A stretch of DNA of 64,000 nucleotides from Romanomermis culicivorax (lineage: Eukaryota > Nematoda > Enoplea > Mermithida > Mermithidae), in NCBI GenBank assembly GCA_963922205.1, contig CAWUHX010000214.1, forward strand, positions 124,001 to 188,000, in the 5' to 3' direction. Below are positions 49,782 through 59,619 of the stretch, piece after piece. The translations under genes were made by a program, and so were the position numbers. The notes under the pieces are model-generated. The model did not search any database, was not told the DNA's origin, and was given only the letters and a program-made list of their open reading frames with translations. Every line of letters starts with the position of its first letter. The stretch's first letter is position 1.

Positions 49782-52775
49782 TTATAGAATGAACAGGGCT
49801 GAGCCATCCATTACTGGGTACCTAAGAAATGGAACTGATACCAGTGCTTCTTTCAAAGCATTAAATGCTTTGTAATGATCCTCTGTGACGAGCCATTTAT
49901 TCCTTTTCTTGGCCGTCAGCTTATACAAAGGTTCTGCGTGCTTTGCCAGGTGTGGTATAAATTTTTTACACCACTGGAGCGTTCCGAGAAACCTTTGCAT
50001 ACGCTTGACCGAGTCCGGGAATTCAAACTCCTTAATAGCTTGCACTTTTTTTGGATCGGGCAAAATTCCATTAGAATCCAAAATGTGACCAAGAAAATGT
50101 ACCTTCTTTGGTAGGAATTCACATTTTTCCAGTTTAAGTGTAAGCTGGGCTCCTCTCAGAGCATCCAGGACGAATTTAAAATTTTCTATGTGTTCCTCGA
50201 ACGTATTTGAGAACACTATGATATCATCTATATAAACTAGACATATCTTCCAAACACGAGGATGAAGGATTCTTTCCATCATCCTCTGGAACTCAGCTGG
50301 TGCATTTTTCAGTCCAAATGGCATTACTTTGAACTGAAACAACCCTTCTTGACACATGAAAGCAGTCTTTTCTTTACTGCCTTCTTCCATTGGCACTTGC
50401 CAATAACCAGACTTAAGGTCAAGAGTTGTGTAAAATTTTGCTCTCCAGAGGCAGTCCAAATAATCATCCATTCTCGGTATTGGATATCGATCATCCTTCG
50501 TGACCTCGTTCAAGCCTCTGAAATCAACAACCGGCCTGAGCAACCCATCTTTCTTCCCTACTAGGAATAATGGCGCCCCCCAGGGCGATCTTGATGGCTC
50601 TATGACTCCTTTGTCCAGCATTTCTTGCACATGTTGTCTGATATATGGTCCCCGTTCAATGGCAGCTCTGTAGTAATGCTTCGCCACAGGGCTAGCATCA
50701 CCTGTATCGATTTCACAAGTAAGATGGGGAGTAGTTGTCAGAGGATCATGAGGTAGGCTAAATACATCTGGGTATTTCACGAGTTGCTGTATCACCATCT
50801 CTTTCTGTTCCTCCGACACTGTAGCTTTAGAGGTCATTTTGTACAATGCTTCCAGAAACACAACTCCATCGAATTTTGATTCTTTGGCATCGAAAATGCC
50901 CTCTAGGCTATTTTCTCCACAATTTCTTGCCTGCAAAATTGATACACTTGATTCTCCCCGAAATACGGAGTTACAGTAGCCAAGAACTTGATTAGGTTCT
51001 ATCAGGCAACTGGAACCCGTATTATTGGAGATCATCAATACAAAGTCCTCCTTTGAACGGTCAACTATAGTATCATCTATTCTGAATCTCGTTTCTGAAT
51101 CATCTCCTTCTGTGATGATTCCATTTATTCTATTTGCCAAAGATTTATTCCACAATTTAGCTTTGACTAACTGATCTGTTCCGTGTGGAATGTAAATTCT
51201 ATTACAAGCCACTACCGGGGCTAGATCCTCCAGTTGCTGGATTGTCGAACATTGATCTTCTTCAATAGAATTTTCCTCTATTGATTCTGCTATCATCGGA
51301 TTATGCATCCCATCTATTGGAATTGCTTTCTTATCAGATGTTAACAAATCAATACTTTTCTTTACACCCATCATGGTCATTGAACCTTTTCCAAAATCTA
51401 TTACGGTATTGACTTCCGGATGCGCTAGGAAGTCTGTTCCCAATATTAGATCCTCTGCAGACCCTGGTATTATGATAGCTTTAACTGGAAAACGGCCATA
51501 ATCACATTGCATTTGAAACTGAACGTAACCATGTGCACTAACTACTTTACCATTGGCGACAGTGACTTTTAGGATCTCAGGGTAGGCTGTATACCTCAGT
51601 CCAAGTGATTTTTTCAAGAAATCACCCGACATCACCGAACACTGAGCTCTCGTGTCAATCAGTGCCTTTGCAGTAGTAGAACACACAGTTACTCTGATGT
51701 GAAAGGGCTGTGTTCTAGGGTATCTTGCTAACATATCCAGTTCCTCTGCAGTTGCCTTTCTACCATACTCGGCACTGCATTCCATTTCCGGCACATTCTC
51801 CTCTTTCTCCATGGCACAGTTATGCAGGCCACACAACTTCATCTCCATCATTGGTTCTTGCTGTACACTATTGACACCACTAGTTGGCAGTTGGTCTGTC
51901 TGCCCGGAGGCTTGCGATGGACTAACTACCTTTTGTGGAACCAACAGGGTATTTGAACTCTGATTTGCGATTACTGGTTGTTGGTCCATTAGATTTGGTC
52001 CTGGTAACATCAGTTGGGTGGTAGCCTGTAACAATCTCATCTGCTCCCTGAGCTTCTTCAACTTTACGTATTCCTGGAACTCGGCATATTCTTGCAAATT
52101 TTCTGCCTCGTCATCAGGAAACGAAATTTGATAAGCTCCCCTTTCACCTTCATTACCAAAACCTCCTCTACTTCCTCTGTAATTTCCTCTGAAATTACCT
52201 CTGAAATTTCCTCTACCTCGGAAATTCCCAAAACTTCCTCTAGGATTTCCTCTTCCAAAGCCTTTTCCACTATTTCCACCCCTTCCACGATTTTGTAGAC
52301 CTTTATAAAAATTCAAGGTTCTACAATCAATGGTGTTGTGAGTGTTATTTTCGTGGTAAGTACACCATTTTCGCTGCTGAACCTCTTGTTGACTTTTCGC
52401 TTTTGCTTTATCAACTTTCTGAGTTAAAGCAGTTATGGCTTTTTCTTGAGCTTTGGTCGAGTTCCTAATCTCTTCATAACATTGTGCCATTTTGATAAAT
52501 TCTTTAGATAAAGCCACCATGAGGGAGTCCTTTTTTGGCTCCTCAACAGGCTGTTGCCAAGGCATTATGGCCTGTTGCCGAGGTACTTCAAGTACTTCAT
52601 CATCTGCTATATCTATCAACTGATTTTGCGAAGATTGCATTGGAATTTGCCTTTCTGTGTTTGGTCTTCGAAAGTCCTTATTGCACTTTTGGGCGCTTTC
52701 ATAAGGTCTCTGGATTACATTCACATCGGCTTGCTGCTCCTCAGCAATTTCTGCTTGTGCCGTATTTATCATCAT
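49782..52775 (-). CDS. Element 1 nucleocapsid, protease and reverse transcriptase
   Basis: A 997-codon uninterrupted frame. Residues 138-151 form a zinc knuckle of the CX2HX4HX4C type (CTYHENNTHNTIDC), followed by an Arg/Gly-rich stretch (about 162-212). The aspartic protease shows ALIDTRAQ with Asp374 but Arg in place of the usual Gly of D-T-G, and a later DLILGTDFL block. Reverse transcriptase follows, with PSRSPWGAPLFLVGKKDG, PVVDFRGLN, YTTLDLKSGYWQ (Asp786), FKVMPFGLKNAPAEFQ and the YIDD catalytic site (848-851), then FLGHIL and FLGTLQWCKKFIP of the connection. The frame ends at an in-frame TAA before RNase H. The RT is typical of Ty3/gypsy (Metaviridae). The protease substitution would be expected to abolish processing. 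Confidence 0.92.
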   Translation of the reverse strand: MMINTAQAEIAEEQQADVNVIQRPYESAQKCNKDFRRPNTERQIPMQSSQNQLIDIADDEVLEVPRQQAIMPWQQPVEEPKKDSLMVALSKEFIKMAQCYEEIRNSTKAQEKAITALTQKVDKAKAKSQQEVQQRKWCTYHENNTHNTIDCRTLNFYKGLQNRGRGGNSGKGFGRGNPRGSFGNFRGRGNFRGNFRGNYRGSRGGFGNEGERGAYQISFPDDEAENLQEYAEFQEYVKLKKLREQMRLLQATTQLMLPGPNLMDQQPVIANQSSNTLLVPQKVVSPSQASGQTDQLPTSGVNSVQQEPMMEMKLCGLHNCAMEKEENVPEMECSAEYGRKATAEELDMLARYPRTQPFHIRVTVCSTTAKALIDTRAQCSVMSGDFLKKSLGLRYTAYPEILKVTVANGKVVSAHGYVQFQMQCDYGRFPVKAIIIPGSAEDLILGTDFLAHPEVNTVIDFGKGSMTMMGVKKSIDLLTSDKKAIPIDGMHNPMIAESIEENSIEEDQCSTIQQLEDLAPVVACNRIYIPHGTDQLVKAKLWNKSLANRINGIITEGDDSETRFRIDDTIVDRSKEDFVLMISNNTGSSCLIEPNQVLGYCNSVFRGESSVSILQARNCGENSLEGIFDAKESKFDGVVFLEALYKMTSKATVSEEQKEMVIQQLVKYPDVFSLPHDPLTTTPHLTCEIDTGDASPVAKHYYRAAIERGPYIRQHVQEMLDKGVIEPSRSPWGAPLFLVGKKDGLLRPVVDFRGLNEVTKDDRYPIPRMDDYLDCLWRAKFYTTLDLKSGYWQVPMEEGSKEKTAFMCQEGLFQFKVMPFGLKNAPAEFQRMMERILHPRVWKICLVYIDDIIVFSNTFEEHIENFKFVLDALRGAQLTLKLEKCEFLPKKVHFLGHILDSNGILPDPKKVQAIKEFEFPDSVKRMQRFLGTLQWCKKFIPHLAKHAEPLYKLTAKKRNKWLVTEDHYKAFNALKEALVSVPFLRYPVMDGSALFIL

Positions 52776-52952
52776 GGGCTGCTTTCTTGGCCCAAATGTT
52801 CTAATCGCATTCCTGTACTTTAACTCTATCTCATAGACTGCCTGCGAAAGATCATACCAATTTTTGAATTTTGCTATGTCTTTCTGCAGTTATAATTGAT
52901 AAGTTAAAGAACTTCTATAGAAAAAGGTTTCAATGATCACTTTGTTTTTAAA

Positions 52953-53528
52953 CTATTTAGTTTCACTCTGGTAAACGAGATTCACATGTGCTCTAACCCT
53001 TTTTAAAAATTTGGTTGCTGCTTCATCAGGTTCCTGTTTGATATCCAATAAATCCCGTTTGAGCATGTCCAGGTTACAGTCTGGAGCACAATAATTCAAA
53101 ATCTTGTCTCGGGCTTCCCTATATGTCGTTGACTCTTCGGCCAATTCTTTCGACAAATCCCTTGACAAATGGGTTAATGCTTCTAGCTTCACCTCATCGG
53201 GAGTATTCTTTCGATACTCACCTTCTAGCTCCACTAGAAAAGCAAGAACCTGTCTACTTGGCATATCAGATTGCAGTAATTTCGATTTGATTGCCCTTTC
53301 AATTTCATAGACAGTTGGGCCTACTTGAGCCGGATTGACCCATAAGGCTGGATCAATCGGAATCATTGTAGGCATAACCTGCTGCCTGACACTTGGGGTC
53401 TCTCCCCTAATACAACTGCTCTGTTGTGATACAGTTGGATTTATCAGACTCGGGTTTTTTACGCCTTCGTCAAAACCACAACTGCTCACTCTCTGCTCCA
53501 CTCTTGAGGTAGTGGGCAAATGAGGCAT
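52953..53528 (-). pseudogene. Element 1 Gag, capsid region
   Basis: A 191-codon frame in the same frame as pol. A helix-rich segment (YEIERAIKSKLLQSDMPSRQ, LTHLSRDLSKELAEES, LKRDLLDIKQEPDEAATKF) resembles the capsid domain of Ty3/gypsy Gag, which builds the particle shell. It ends at a stop near 52.95 kb, and a degraded stretch separates it from the nucleocapsid. Assignment rests on position and helix pattern. Confidence 0.7.
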
Positions 53529-53612
53529 AAACTGCTCTTTAGGACTGAGACTTGACTTTTGGTCTTTCCGTCTACAGTCTTGCTGAAGAGTAAAACCATC
53601 ATTTTGCCACGC

Positions 53613-54366
53613 TTACTCTTCCTGGGCCTGCTCAAACTTCAATGCACCACCTTGTTCCAAACAACCAGCATTGCTTTGCCTCGGTTCATTTGCCTTAGTG
53701 GCTTTCTGTGAACCTGTATTAGCAATGTTGGCGAATATACTATCATAAACATCTAACCTGTTCATGATTTGGTCCAGCTTGTCCTCCAATGAGCTCCTTC
53801 GAGGATTTTCATGATGTTCCTCCCGCTCATTATCCCAATATAATCGATGGTAAGTATCGAATAACTGGGCAGGTTTATTTGTTGGCCGGCGTTGCTGTTG
53901 ATCCAATACCAGAATGTTCATCTTCGGTAATGGACGCGCCAGTCCCGTAATGGGCGGTTGTAAATATTCGCCTCTCTTTGGGAGGTTTGTCGATGATGGA
54001 ATTTTAAATATTTGATCTTCCTTCGACGATAATACGGCGTCATCCTCCTCCCTTTCGACAGCTGATGAGGTCGTAGGTCGATTGCCTTCATTTTCCACCG
54101 ATAAAGGCCTATGATCTGAGCAATTATCCTCTTCAGCTGAAGAAAAAAAGCCGCTCTTGAAAATGTTCGAAATTGTGAAGAATGCATGTATATTATATAG
54201 AATTATTTGCATATGCGAATTTAGAACACTTTACACCGTGATTAACTTCAGCTGAAGTTTCAGCTGAAGTTAGGACAATTAACTTTTCTGTATCACGGGC
54301 CTTTTTTCCCGGTGGTGTTCTGGGCAAACCCGAACTCTTGAGGCCACCTAGGTTGTCTTTACTCAT
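53613..54366 (-). pseudogene. Element 1 Gag, N-terminal region
   Basis: Probable Gag start at the ATG 54366-54364 (MSKDNLGGLKSSG), about 100 bases inside the 5' LTR. A frameshift near 54.2 kb moves into the frame 54212-53613, which is hydrophilic and low in conservation (EERDDAV-type acidic region, RRSSLEDKLDQIMNRLDVY coiled segment). In-frame stops follow before the capsid region. No myristoylation Gly after the Met. Confidence 0.6.
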
Positions 54367-54445
54367 TTTGAAACCTCCCAATTCTCTGTAAAAACAGATA
54401 GGTTTTTTGACTCCTCAAGTTTGCCTCTGATTTTCCGTTACTTTG

Positions 54446-54463
54446 AGTGTCAGAAGCCACCAC
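54446..54463 (-). promoter_or_regulatory. Element 1 primer-binding site
   Basis: Two bases inside the 5' LTR the minus strand reads TGGTGGCTTCTGACACTC. A TGG start just inside the LTR is the mark of a tRNA 3'-CCA primer site. I do not assign the tRNA. Confidence 0.6.
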
Positions 54464-54465
54464 TT

Positions 54466-55057
54466 GTTGAAATGAGACTTTGGTGGAGGTTGAGAAATAT
54501 AATAAAGGAATTGGTATCAAAAATAGACCTAATCAGTCACTCGCTAATTCACCTAATCAGGTGGAGACCTTAGGTAGAATAAGTTTGCAACAGTTCGGTC
54601 AGTCTCAAAATCAACAAAGATCTCCTGCTTTCGTTCCAAAGAACTGCAGAAGATTAAATAACTCTCTGAGCTCAAGTAACTTCCAACCAGGGGCAAACCT
54701 AGAAGTCAGGCCGAGAATTGAGTTGCAAATGTAGACTTGCATGCTGGGTGGCACCCCAGAGATCCGGGGTCTAACCTGGGTTCCCTCCGCTGCAAGTAAT
54801 CCACTAAATGTCCAGCCGGGGGTTGTTGTATTTCGGGCGAACACTCCACACAATAATATAAAAATAATATTATAATATATGGCCTACTGGCTGCCAATTT
54901 CTATATTATAAAATAAACAATAAATCACAGAATGAGCAAAAACATAGATGACCGGCATTTTTAAGCACGGTGTCTATGCAAATCCGCATCCACGTGATTT
55001 GCATCGACTTTGGCTATTTCTTGGCAACCTGGAGATAGACTATGTCCATCCCTGACA
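54466..55057 (-). repeat. Element 1, 5' LTR (592 bp)
   Basis: TG...CA termini. Matches the 3' LTR along its whole length. It contains a TATATTATAATATTATTTT-like AT stretch (about 54.86-54.89 kb) that could hold the promoter. The right flank GATC (55058-55061) is the second copy of the target duplication. Confidence 0.95.
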
Positions 55058-55587
55058 GATCGGCAATTACTACTTCTCCAGGTTTTTTGATCCATAGGTT
55101 GGTCTGAAATAGATAAAATATTAATTTTATTGGACTCGTCAACTGTGTGTTCCATAGAAGTTATCTCAACCAGACCCTAGCTAGCCGGGACCACAACTTC
55201 TACTTGGGGAATCAGATCAGATTTGTCGCATTTACACACAGATTTAAATGTTCACAACCTCAAGAGGACCCACAAATCCTTCGCTTCAAATATTGATGCC
55301 GATATGTTCCAATAAATCAAGTTGTGACTTGCTGCATGAATATTTAGAAAATGAAATATATTGTAAAAATTGCAATTTATAAAATATATGGCATTATTGG
55401 GCAAATTTGTTTGTTCTTGGTCTATGGGGTCTGCCATCGATCTTGGTATTCATTTTATCAACAGCACACAAAAAAAAATTTTGAATTGACTTTTGATTGC
55501 GCGTTTTTGGATACCTTTCCAGTAGCTCCCCAATTTGTTCCATTACTTTGTTATTTATCAAATCTTGGCCCATCTATTTTACAAATT

Positions 55588-56154
55588 CTATTCTTTCTTT
55601 TTCGTTTTTCCAAATCCTAGACCACATTCCCGACATAAAACCTGGGACCTATGCTTTCGATTCTTGTGCCGAATATGGCCACAAAAAATATAGGAGGGGT
55701 TAACCCCTTTTTCATTTAACTCTTTCACTATTGGTATGATTTCTGGGCTGATTTTCTTTTTATAGTGATCTTTGAGGGCCACATTTTGTTCTCTGATATT
55801 GTTCGATAGTTGTAGGACCCCTTTCGGCCAATTTCCTTCTTTTATTTTCTTGTTTTTGATGGGTCTTCCAAATGCTCGCATTGCCAAAATATCATGTAAA
55901 TTCAAATCGTTTATAACTTCTCCATCTTCATTGTAATTTTTCTTTTTCTTCCGGGTCTTTACTTTCCTTTCTATCCACAGATACCAACCCCTAGGCACAA
56001 GTTCAGGCTCAATATCCCTATTCAAAAAATGTGGTGGGCAATGGAAATTACCCAGTACTTGTTCTTCAGCCAACTTAAAAGTCGCCACCCCTTCTCCTCG
56101 CATCATGAAGTACAACCCGGAGGTGTTGTCTGAAATTTCCTTTGTCTCATACAC
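55588..56154 (-). pseudogene. Element 2 post-exonuclease domain with Cys/His cluster
   Basis: A 188-codon frame unlike the corresponding part of elements 1 and 3. Visible are EPELVPRGWYLWIERK, a basic stretch, LNLHDILAMRAFGRPIKNKK, and near the end NPSYIFCGHIRHKNRKHRSQ followed by VLCRECG. The Cys/His spacing suggests a zinc-binding unit for nucleic acid or protein contact. I do not recognise the family. It follows the exonuclease with a stop or shift between them, and probably was one protein with it. Confidence 0.55.
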
Positions 56155-56157
56155 CCC

Positions 56158-56921
56158 TTACCATTCCTCATCTCTGTCTTTATTTTCGAAAGTTTCTGGG
56201 AACCTTTGGGCCAAATCGGCAATCAATTTAGGTTCGATAGTATCGTGGGCAAATAATTGAAAACAATTTTGCATATCTTGTGCAAATCCATATCTGAGAA
56301 GGGCTAAAAAGCATAGCAAAGAGCCTCTCGCATCAAGTGTTGCATATCGAACTACTTCAATATTTAGCACATCCGCATCCATTAATTGGCGAAATTCCAA
56401 GGACCTCAGTTGACCCCAAGAAATTTTGAATGCATCGACCCTAACTCTGTTATTAAGACTTTAAGATTCAATGCTTCGGGGCTTATTCCTGCCAGTTGAG
56501 TTTTCGCTTTATCCTTCATTTTGCCTACAACTAATTCCAAGTCCTAGATGCAACAAGATAAGATATAATCGATGTTATCACGATGTTTTTGGGCTAATTC
56601 TCTTTCTTGGTCTAAATACCCAAATTTGGTCAATATCAACTTAATATCTTCTTCAATATGAAATCTGATGATGATGTTGTCTTGCCAAAAAATTGTCCCA
56701 TATATCCTTTGAAAGTACTCCTTCTCCCAGAATTTCAAGTCTACTATGAAGGTCTTACCAGACATAGTTGAGATCATGAGAAGTCCCAAAGCATGGCATG
56801 GTTCTGCTCCTTGTATCCTCGGTTTTTGTCTGCTTTTGGTATCAAGTGCAATAACAACTCTACCACGAAATTTCGAAAGATTTAGGGCTCCAAAAAAAGC
56901 TTTTATATTTTCAGGTGCCAA
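56158..56921 (-). pseudogene. Element 2 DEDDy 3'-5' exonuclease-like protein
   Basis: The frame 56921-56544 contains the Exo I region GRVVIALDTKSR (D27-T-K29, where an acidic residue is expected at the third position), LGLLMISTMSGKTFIVDL, and the Exo II region IIIRFHIEEDIKLIL. After stops, the frame 56400-56158 gives Exo III as VVRYATLDARGSL (Tyr19, Asp23; Y-x3-D). Alignment with element 1 runs through FRG-x-VxxxD and SGKTF(I/V)(V/I)(D/N)L. The Lys in Exo I would impair metal binding unless it arose by late mutation. Confidence 0.78.
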
Positions 56922-56944
56922 AAATATGAAGTCTTGGATGGCTG

Positions 56945-57551
56945 AGTGAGGCCCACTGAAAAATCATTGAATATATCGGTGGAACAAACCATTCGACAAA
57001 CATAATAATCTCAAAATTTTCAAGTAATTTTTTAACTACCCATTTTTGAAACAATTTAAAATAAAACGACTCAAATGCTGAAGAATAAATTTGGACATGG
57101 GGGAGTAGACCAGGCTCTCAAACACCCAAGATCCTCGGCATATAAATTGCCGGCTAATCAATTTACAATGCACTTTTCAAATAATTACTTTCTTTCAAAC
57201 ATAATTCTATCACCTCAAACGTATTACTGAGTATAAAACTCATATTGTTCTGTCTATCTTGCAGTTGTCAGTAACTATCATCCGTCTCTATGATACTTGA
57301 TTGTTCCATAGCTCGTTTCTATCTGTAATTCATGAAATCTCCAATCAACTATTATAACCGATAAAGTTAAACTTCCAAATAGAACAATGAAAATAAATTA
57401 TGATGTACAGTAAAATTTGGGTGTTCATGTTAAAAAAGGGCATTACATGATTAGTCAAAACTATTTGTACACCCAAATCTGGTTTACTGGCATGGCATAT
57501 TTTTATCACATTTTTATCTAGATTTTCTATTTCTAACACTCTTGAGGTCCG
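56945..57551 (-). other. Element 2, spacer between integrase and exonuclease
   Basis: No coding sequence seen. It corresponds in position to the spacer at 46.5-47.7 kb in element 1, but I see no sequence similarity by eye. Confidence 0.5.
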
Positions 57552-58340
57552 TCATTTGTAGTATCTGCTTTCCCTCTTAATATTCCCTTTGGTAGAGAAC
57601 AAAATCTCCAACCTCGGAAGTTTTCTCACATGCTTTTTTATCATACTGTAGTTTTGCTCCGCCGCTGCTTTTTTATGGTTTTCATTGATACATTTGTACA
57701 TCTTAAGGAGATGTTCTGTTAACATGTATTTGTACATATCATAATTATTTTGAATGATAATTGGGCATGCAATCTCCTGATCAAGTTGAAATTTTGCTTT
57801 ATGGCCATATAATAGGCTATGTGGCAAATTCTTTGTAGTTTTGTGATGTGTTACTCAATAAGCAAATAATATTTGCTCTAAATAATGTGGCCAATCATCC
57901 AGATTGGTTACCCCAACTTTTCTAATTTGTTTGATGAGAGTTTGATTAAATCTCTCCACCATAACATTGCATTGCTGGTGGTATGGTGTCGTATTTATCT
58001 TTTTGATCTTTAACAGATCACAAATATCTGTCATCAATTGTGACATATACCCCGACCCATGATCGCTCAATAAATGCTTCAGGGTTCCATGAATATAAAT
58101 AACTTTTTCCATGAAGGCTTTCCCTATCATATCAGCTTTCTGATCCAGTATGCATTTTGCTTCGACCCACTTAGTAAAATAATCCATGAATACAATTACA
58201 TAGGGTCATTTTCCCATAGAGGCGAAATGCTAACTACATCCGTGGCTACTATTTCCCATGGGTAGGACATGGGTATCAGATTCAAAGGCTGAATTGGGTT
58301 CATTATTGGGCGACATGTTGTGCAGGTCTTTCCTTAGGAG
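57552..58340 (-). pseudogene. Element 2 integrase, truncated
   Basis: Begins within the zinc-finger region (a CTTCRP block near 58.31 kb) where element 3 is inserted, followed by PWEIVATDVVSISP (catalytic Asp), MDYFTKWVEAK, LLSDHGSGYMSQL (second Asp) and CNVMVERFNQTLIKQ (Glu). A frameshift at about 57.84 kb leads to the C-terminal part (57827-57552). Clearly related to the element 1 integrase, with many substitutions. Truncation and shifts make it inactive. Confidence 0.85.
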
Positions 58341-58931
58341 TGTAAGAAAAGATGGATGCTACCTGTCTGAACTGACCTGTTAGAGCTAATTCCTTGGCTA
58401 AGCCTCCGAGATCGCGCAACAGTCTGTTTCCCCAACCTACAACAACAAAGTTTACTTACTTTAAATGTGGGGCCTCACCAGAGAGCTCCGCAGTCTCCTA
58501 GATGAGACGAGGAATCCCCTCAGGGATAGACTTACTTAGCTGGATCCCCTAACGGGTCTTCCAGAGCCTGCTGACTGCAAGCTGGCGCCTGGGCCAAGGG
58601 CCCTTCCCTGTCGTCGAGTTGTCAGATCTAAATAGTAAACAAATATATGTAACAATATTTCCGACAAATAGTAAAAAAGATGTGGATTGGCCACTATTAT
58701 TAATATGCAAATAAAAGATGTTGTTGCTGGGAATACTTTAATGGACGCCAGCAAAATTATATCAAAAAATATAATAAAACGCAATATGTGAAAGAATGAT
58801 TTCACTATCACATTTTGGTCTTTCTTTGGCGCTCCACTTCTATGCAAAAATGTCTGCACCACTGGTCGTCCATTTCTCCAATTTGCATGGTGATTTCCCA
58901 ATGCGGCTTGCCATCAACAGGGTGCCCAACA
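58341..58931 (-). repeat. Element 3, 3' LTR (591 bp)
   Basis: On the minus strand it starts TGTTGGGCACCC after the purine-rich GGCGAGGGA and ends TTTTCTTACA, the TG...CA form. Length matches the element 1 LTR within a base or two, although the sequence is different. The partner LTR is outside the window, so the left boundary is inferred from the break in the element 2 integrase frame. Confidence 0.75.
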
Positions 58932-59600
58932 TCCCTCGCCTGTTGAAACCAACCTAGGGGAGGTAGAAAAAAAACTTTCGGCCGGGTTACCCCAGCATTA
59001 AAAGAATTAACCAAAAAGTCTACTATCCGGCTGACTCCCATTTTCACAGTCTGTCTCACTCTGATTCCCCTAATGGTCAGTGGACACAGGGAATACCAAG
59101 GACTTCGCCGCAATGGCTGGCAAGTGACGCCCATTTTGACCTCCACTTTCATGGAATACCTCCTGTCCTAAGGAGTTTGACAATGACGTGGGTGCCAAAT
59201 CAGGTCGATTTTGGGTTCAGTTGCTCAGTCTGCATGTTGTTGGCAAGTCGTTGGTCATTGGTCTAATCCCATGCAAATCTTTTCCCAGGTCTCTATTTTT
59301 CTAAATTAAATCAAAATACAAGATTATATTTTATGATACAATACAGAGGACGCGGGAATGTACGAGTATCACAATTGATAAAATGCCCTAAAAACTGAGC
59401 AAAATGTGGCCAAAAATTTGAAAAATTTTTTTATAGTTGCGTTTTGCACCAGTTTTGTCAAAAAGAAATTTTTTATTGGCCAGCAGCACCGAAAATTTAA
59501 ATAATGTTTTTGTATTTTGTGATTTTGTAATTTTATTTTTTTGGATTTTGTAATTTTATTAATGTTTTTGTATTTTGTGTTTTATAAAATTAGTAAAAAT
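58932..59600 (-). other. Element 3, untranslated 3' region
   Basis: No coding sequence recognised. It corresponds to 41652-42386 in element 1, with a similar stretch of TGTATTTTGTG words (about 59.50-59.58 kb) next to the end of the Arg/Gly-rich frame. Confidence 0.55.
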
Positions 59601-59619
59601 ATATTTGCGAAAAAATGAA

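Larger units (their letters stand above)
41062..55057 (-). mobile_element. Element 1: complete Ty3/gypsy-type LTR retrotransposon with extra 3' coding region
   Basis: About 14.0 kb, reading on the minus strand: 5' LTR (55057-54466), primer-binding site, gag, protease, reverse transcriptase, RNase H, integrase (to 47715), a 1.1-kb gap, then an exonuclease-like gene (about 46.5-45.46 kb) and a long second frame (45.4-42.39 kb), then the 3' LTR (41651-41062). Flanked by GATC on both sides. Length is well above the usual 5-7 kb because of the downstream genes. Gag to RNase H lie mostly in one frame with stops. The LTRs differ at a few dozen positions by eye. Together with stops and frameshifts in all genes, this marks an old, inactive insertion. 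Confidence 0.93.
55058..58340 (-). mobile_element. Element 2 (Ty3/gypsy type), upstream half
   Basis: Reading on the minus strand from 58340: the last two thirds of integrase (to 57.55 kb), an about 0.6-kb spacer, a DEDDy exonuclease-like gene (56.92-56.16 kb), a Cys/His-containing domain (56.15-55.59 kb), and low-complexity sequence that runs to 55058, where element 1 is inserted. The upstream end is cut by element 3 at 58341, so gag, protease and RT of element 2 lie outside the window or beyond element 3. Confidence 0.85.

Noticed and set aside
54446..54463. Assignment of the primer tRNA
   Set aside because: TGGTGGCTTCTGACACTC does not match a tRNA 3' end I can name with confidence; only the site is reported.
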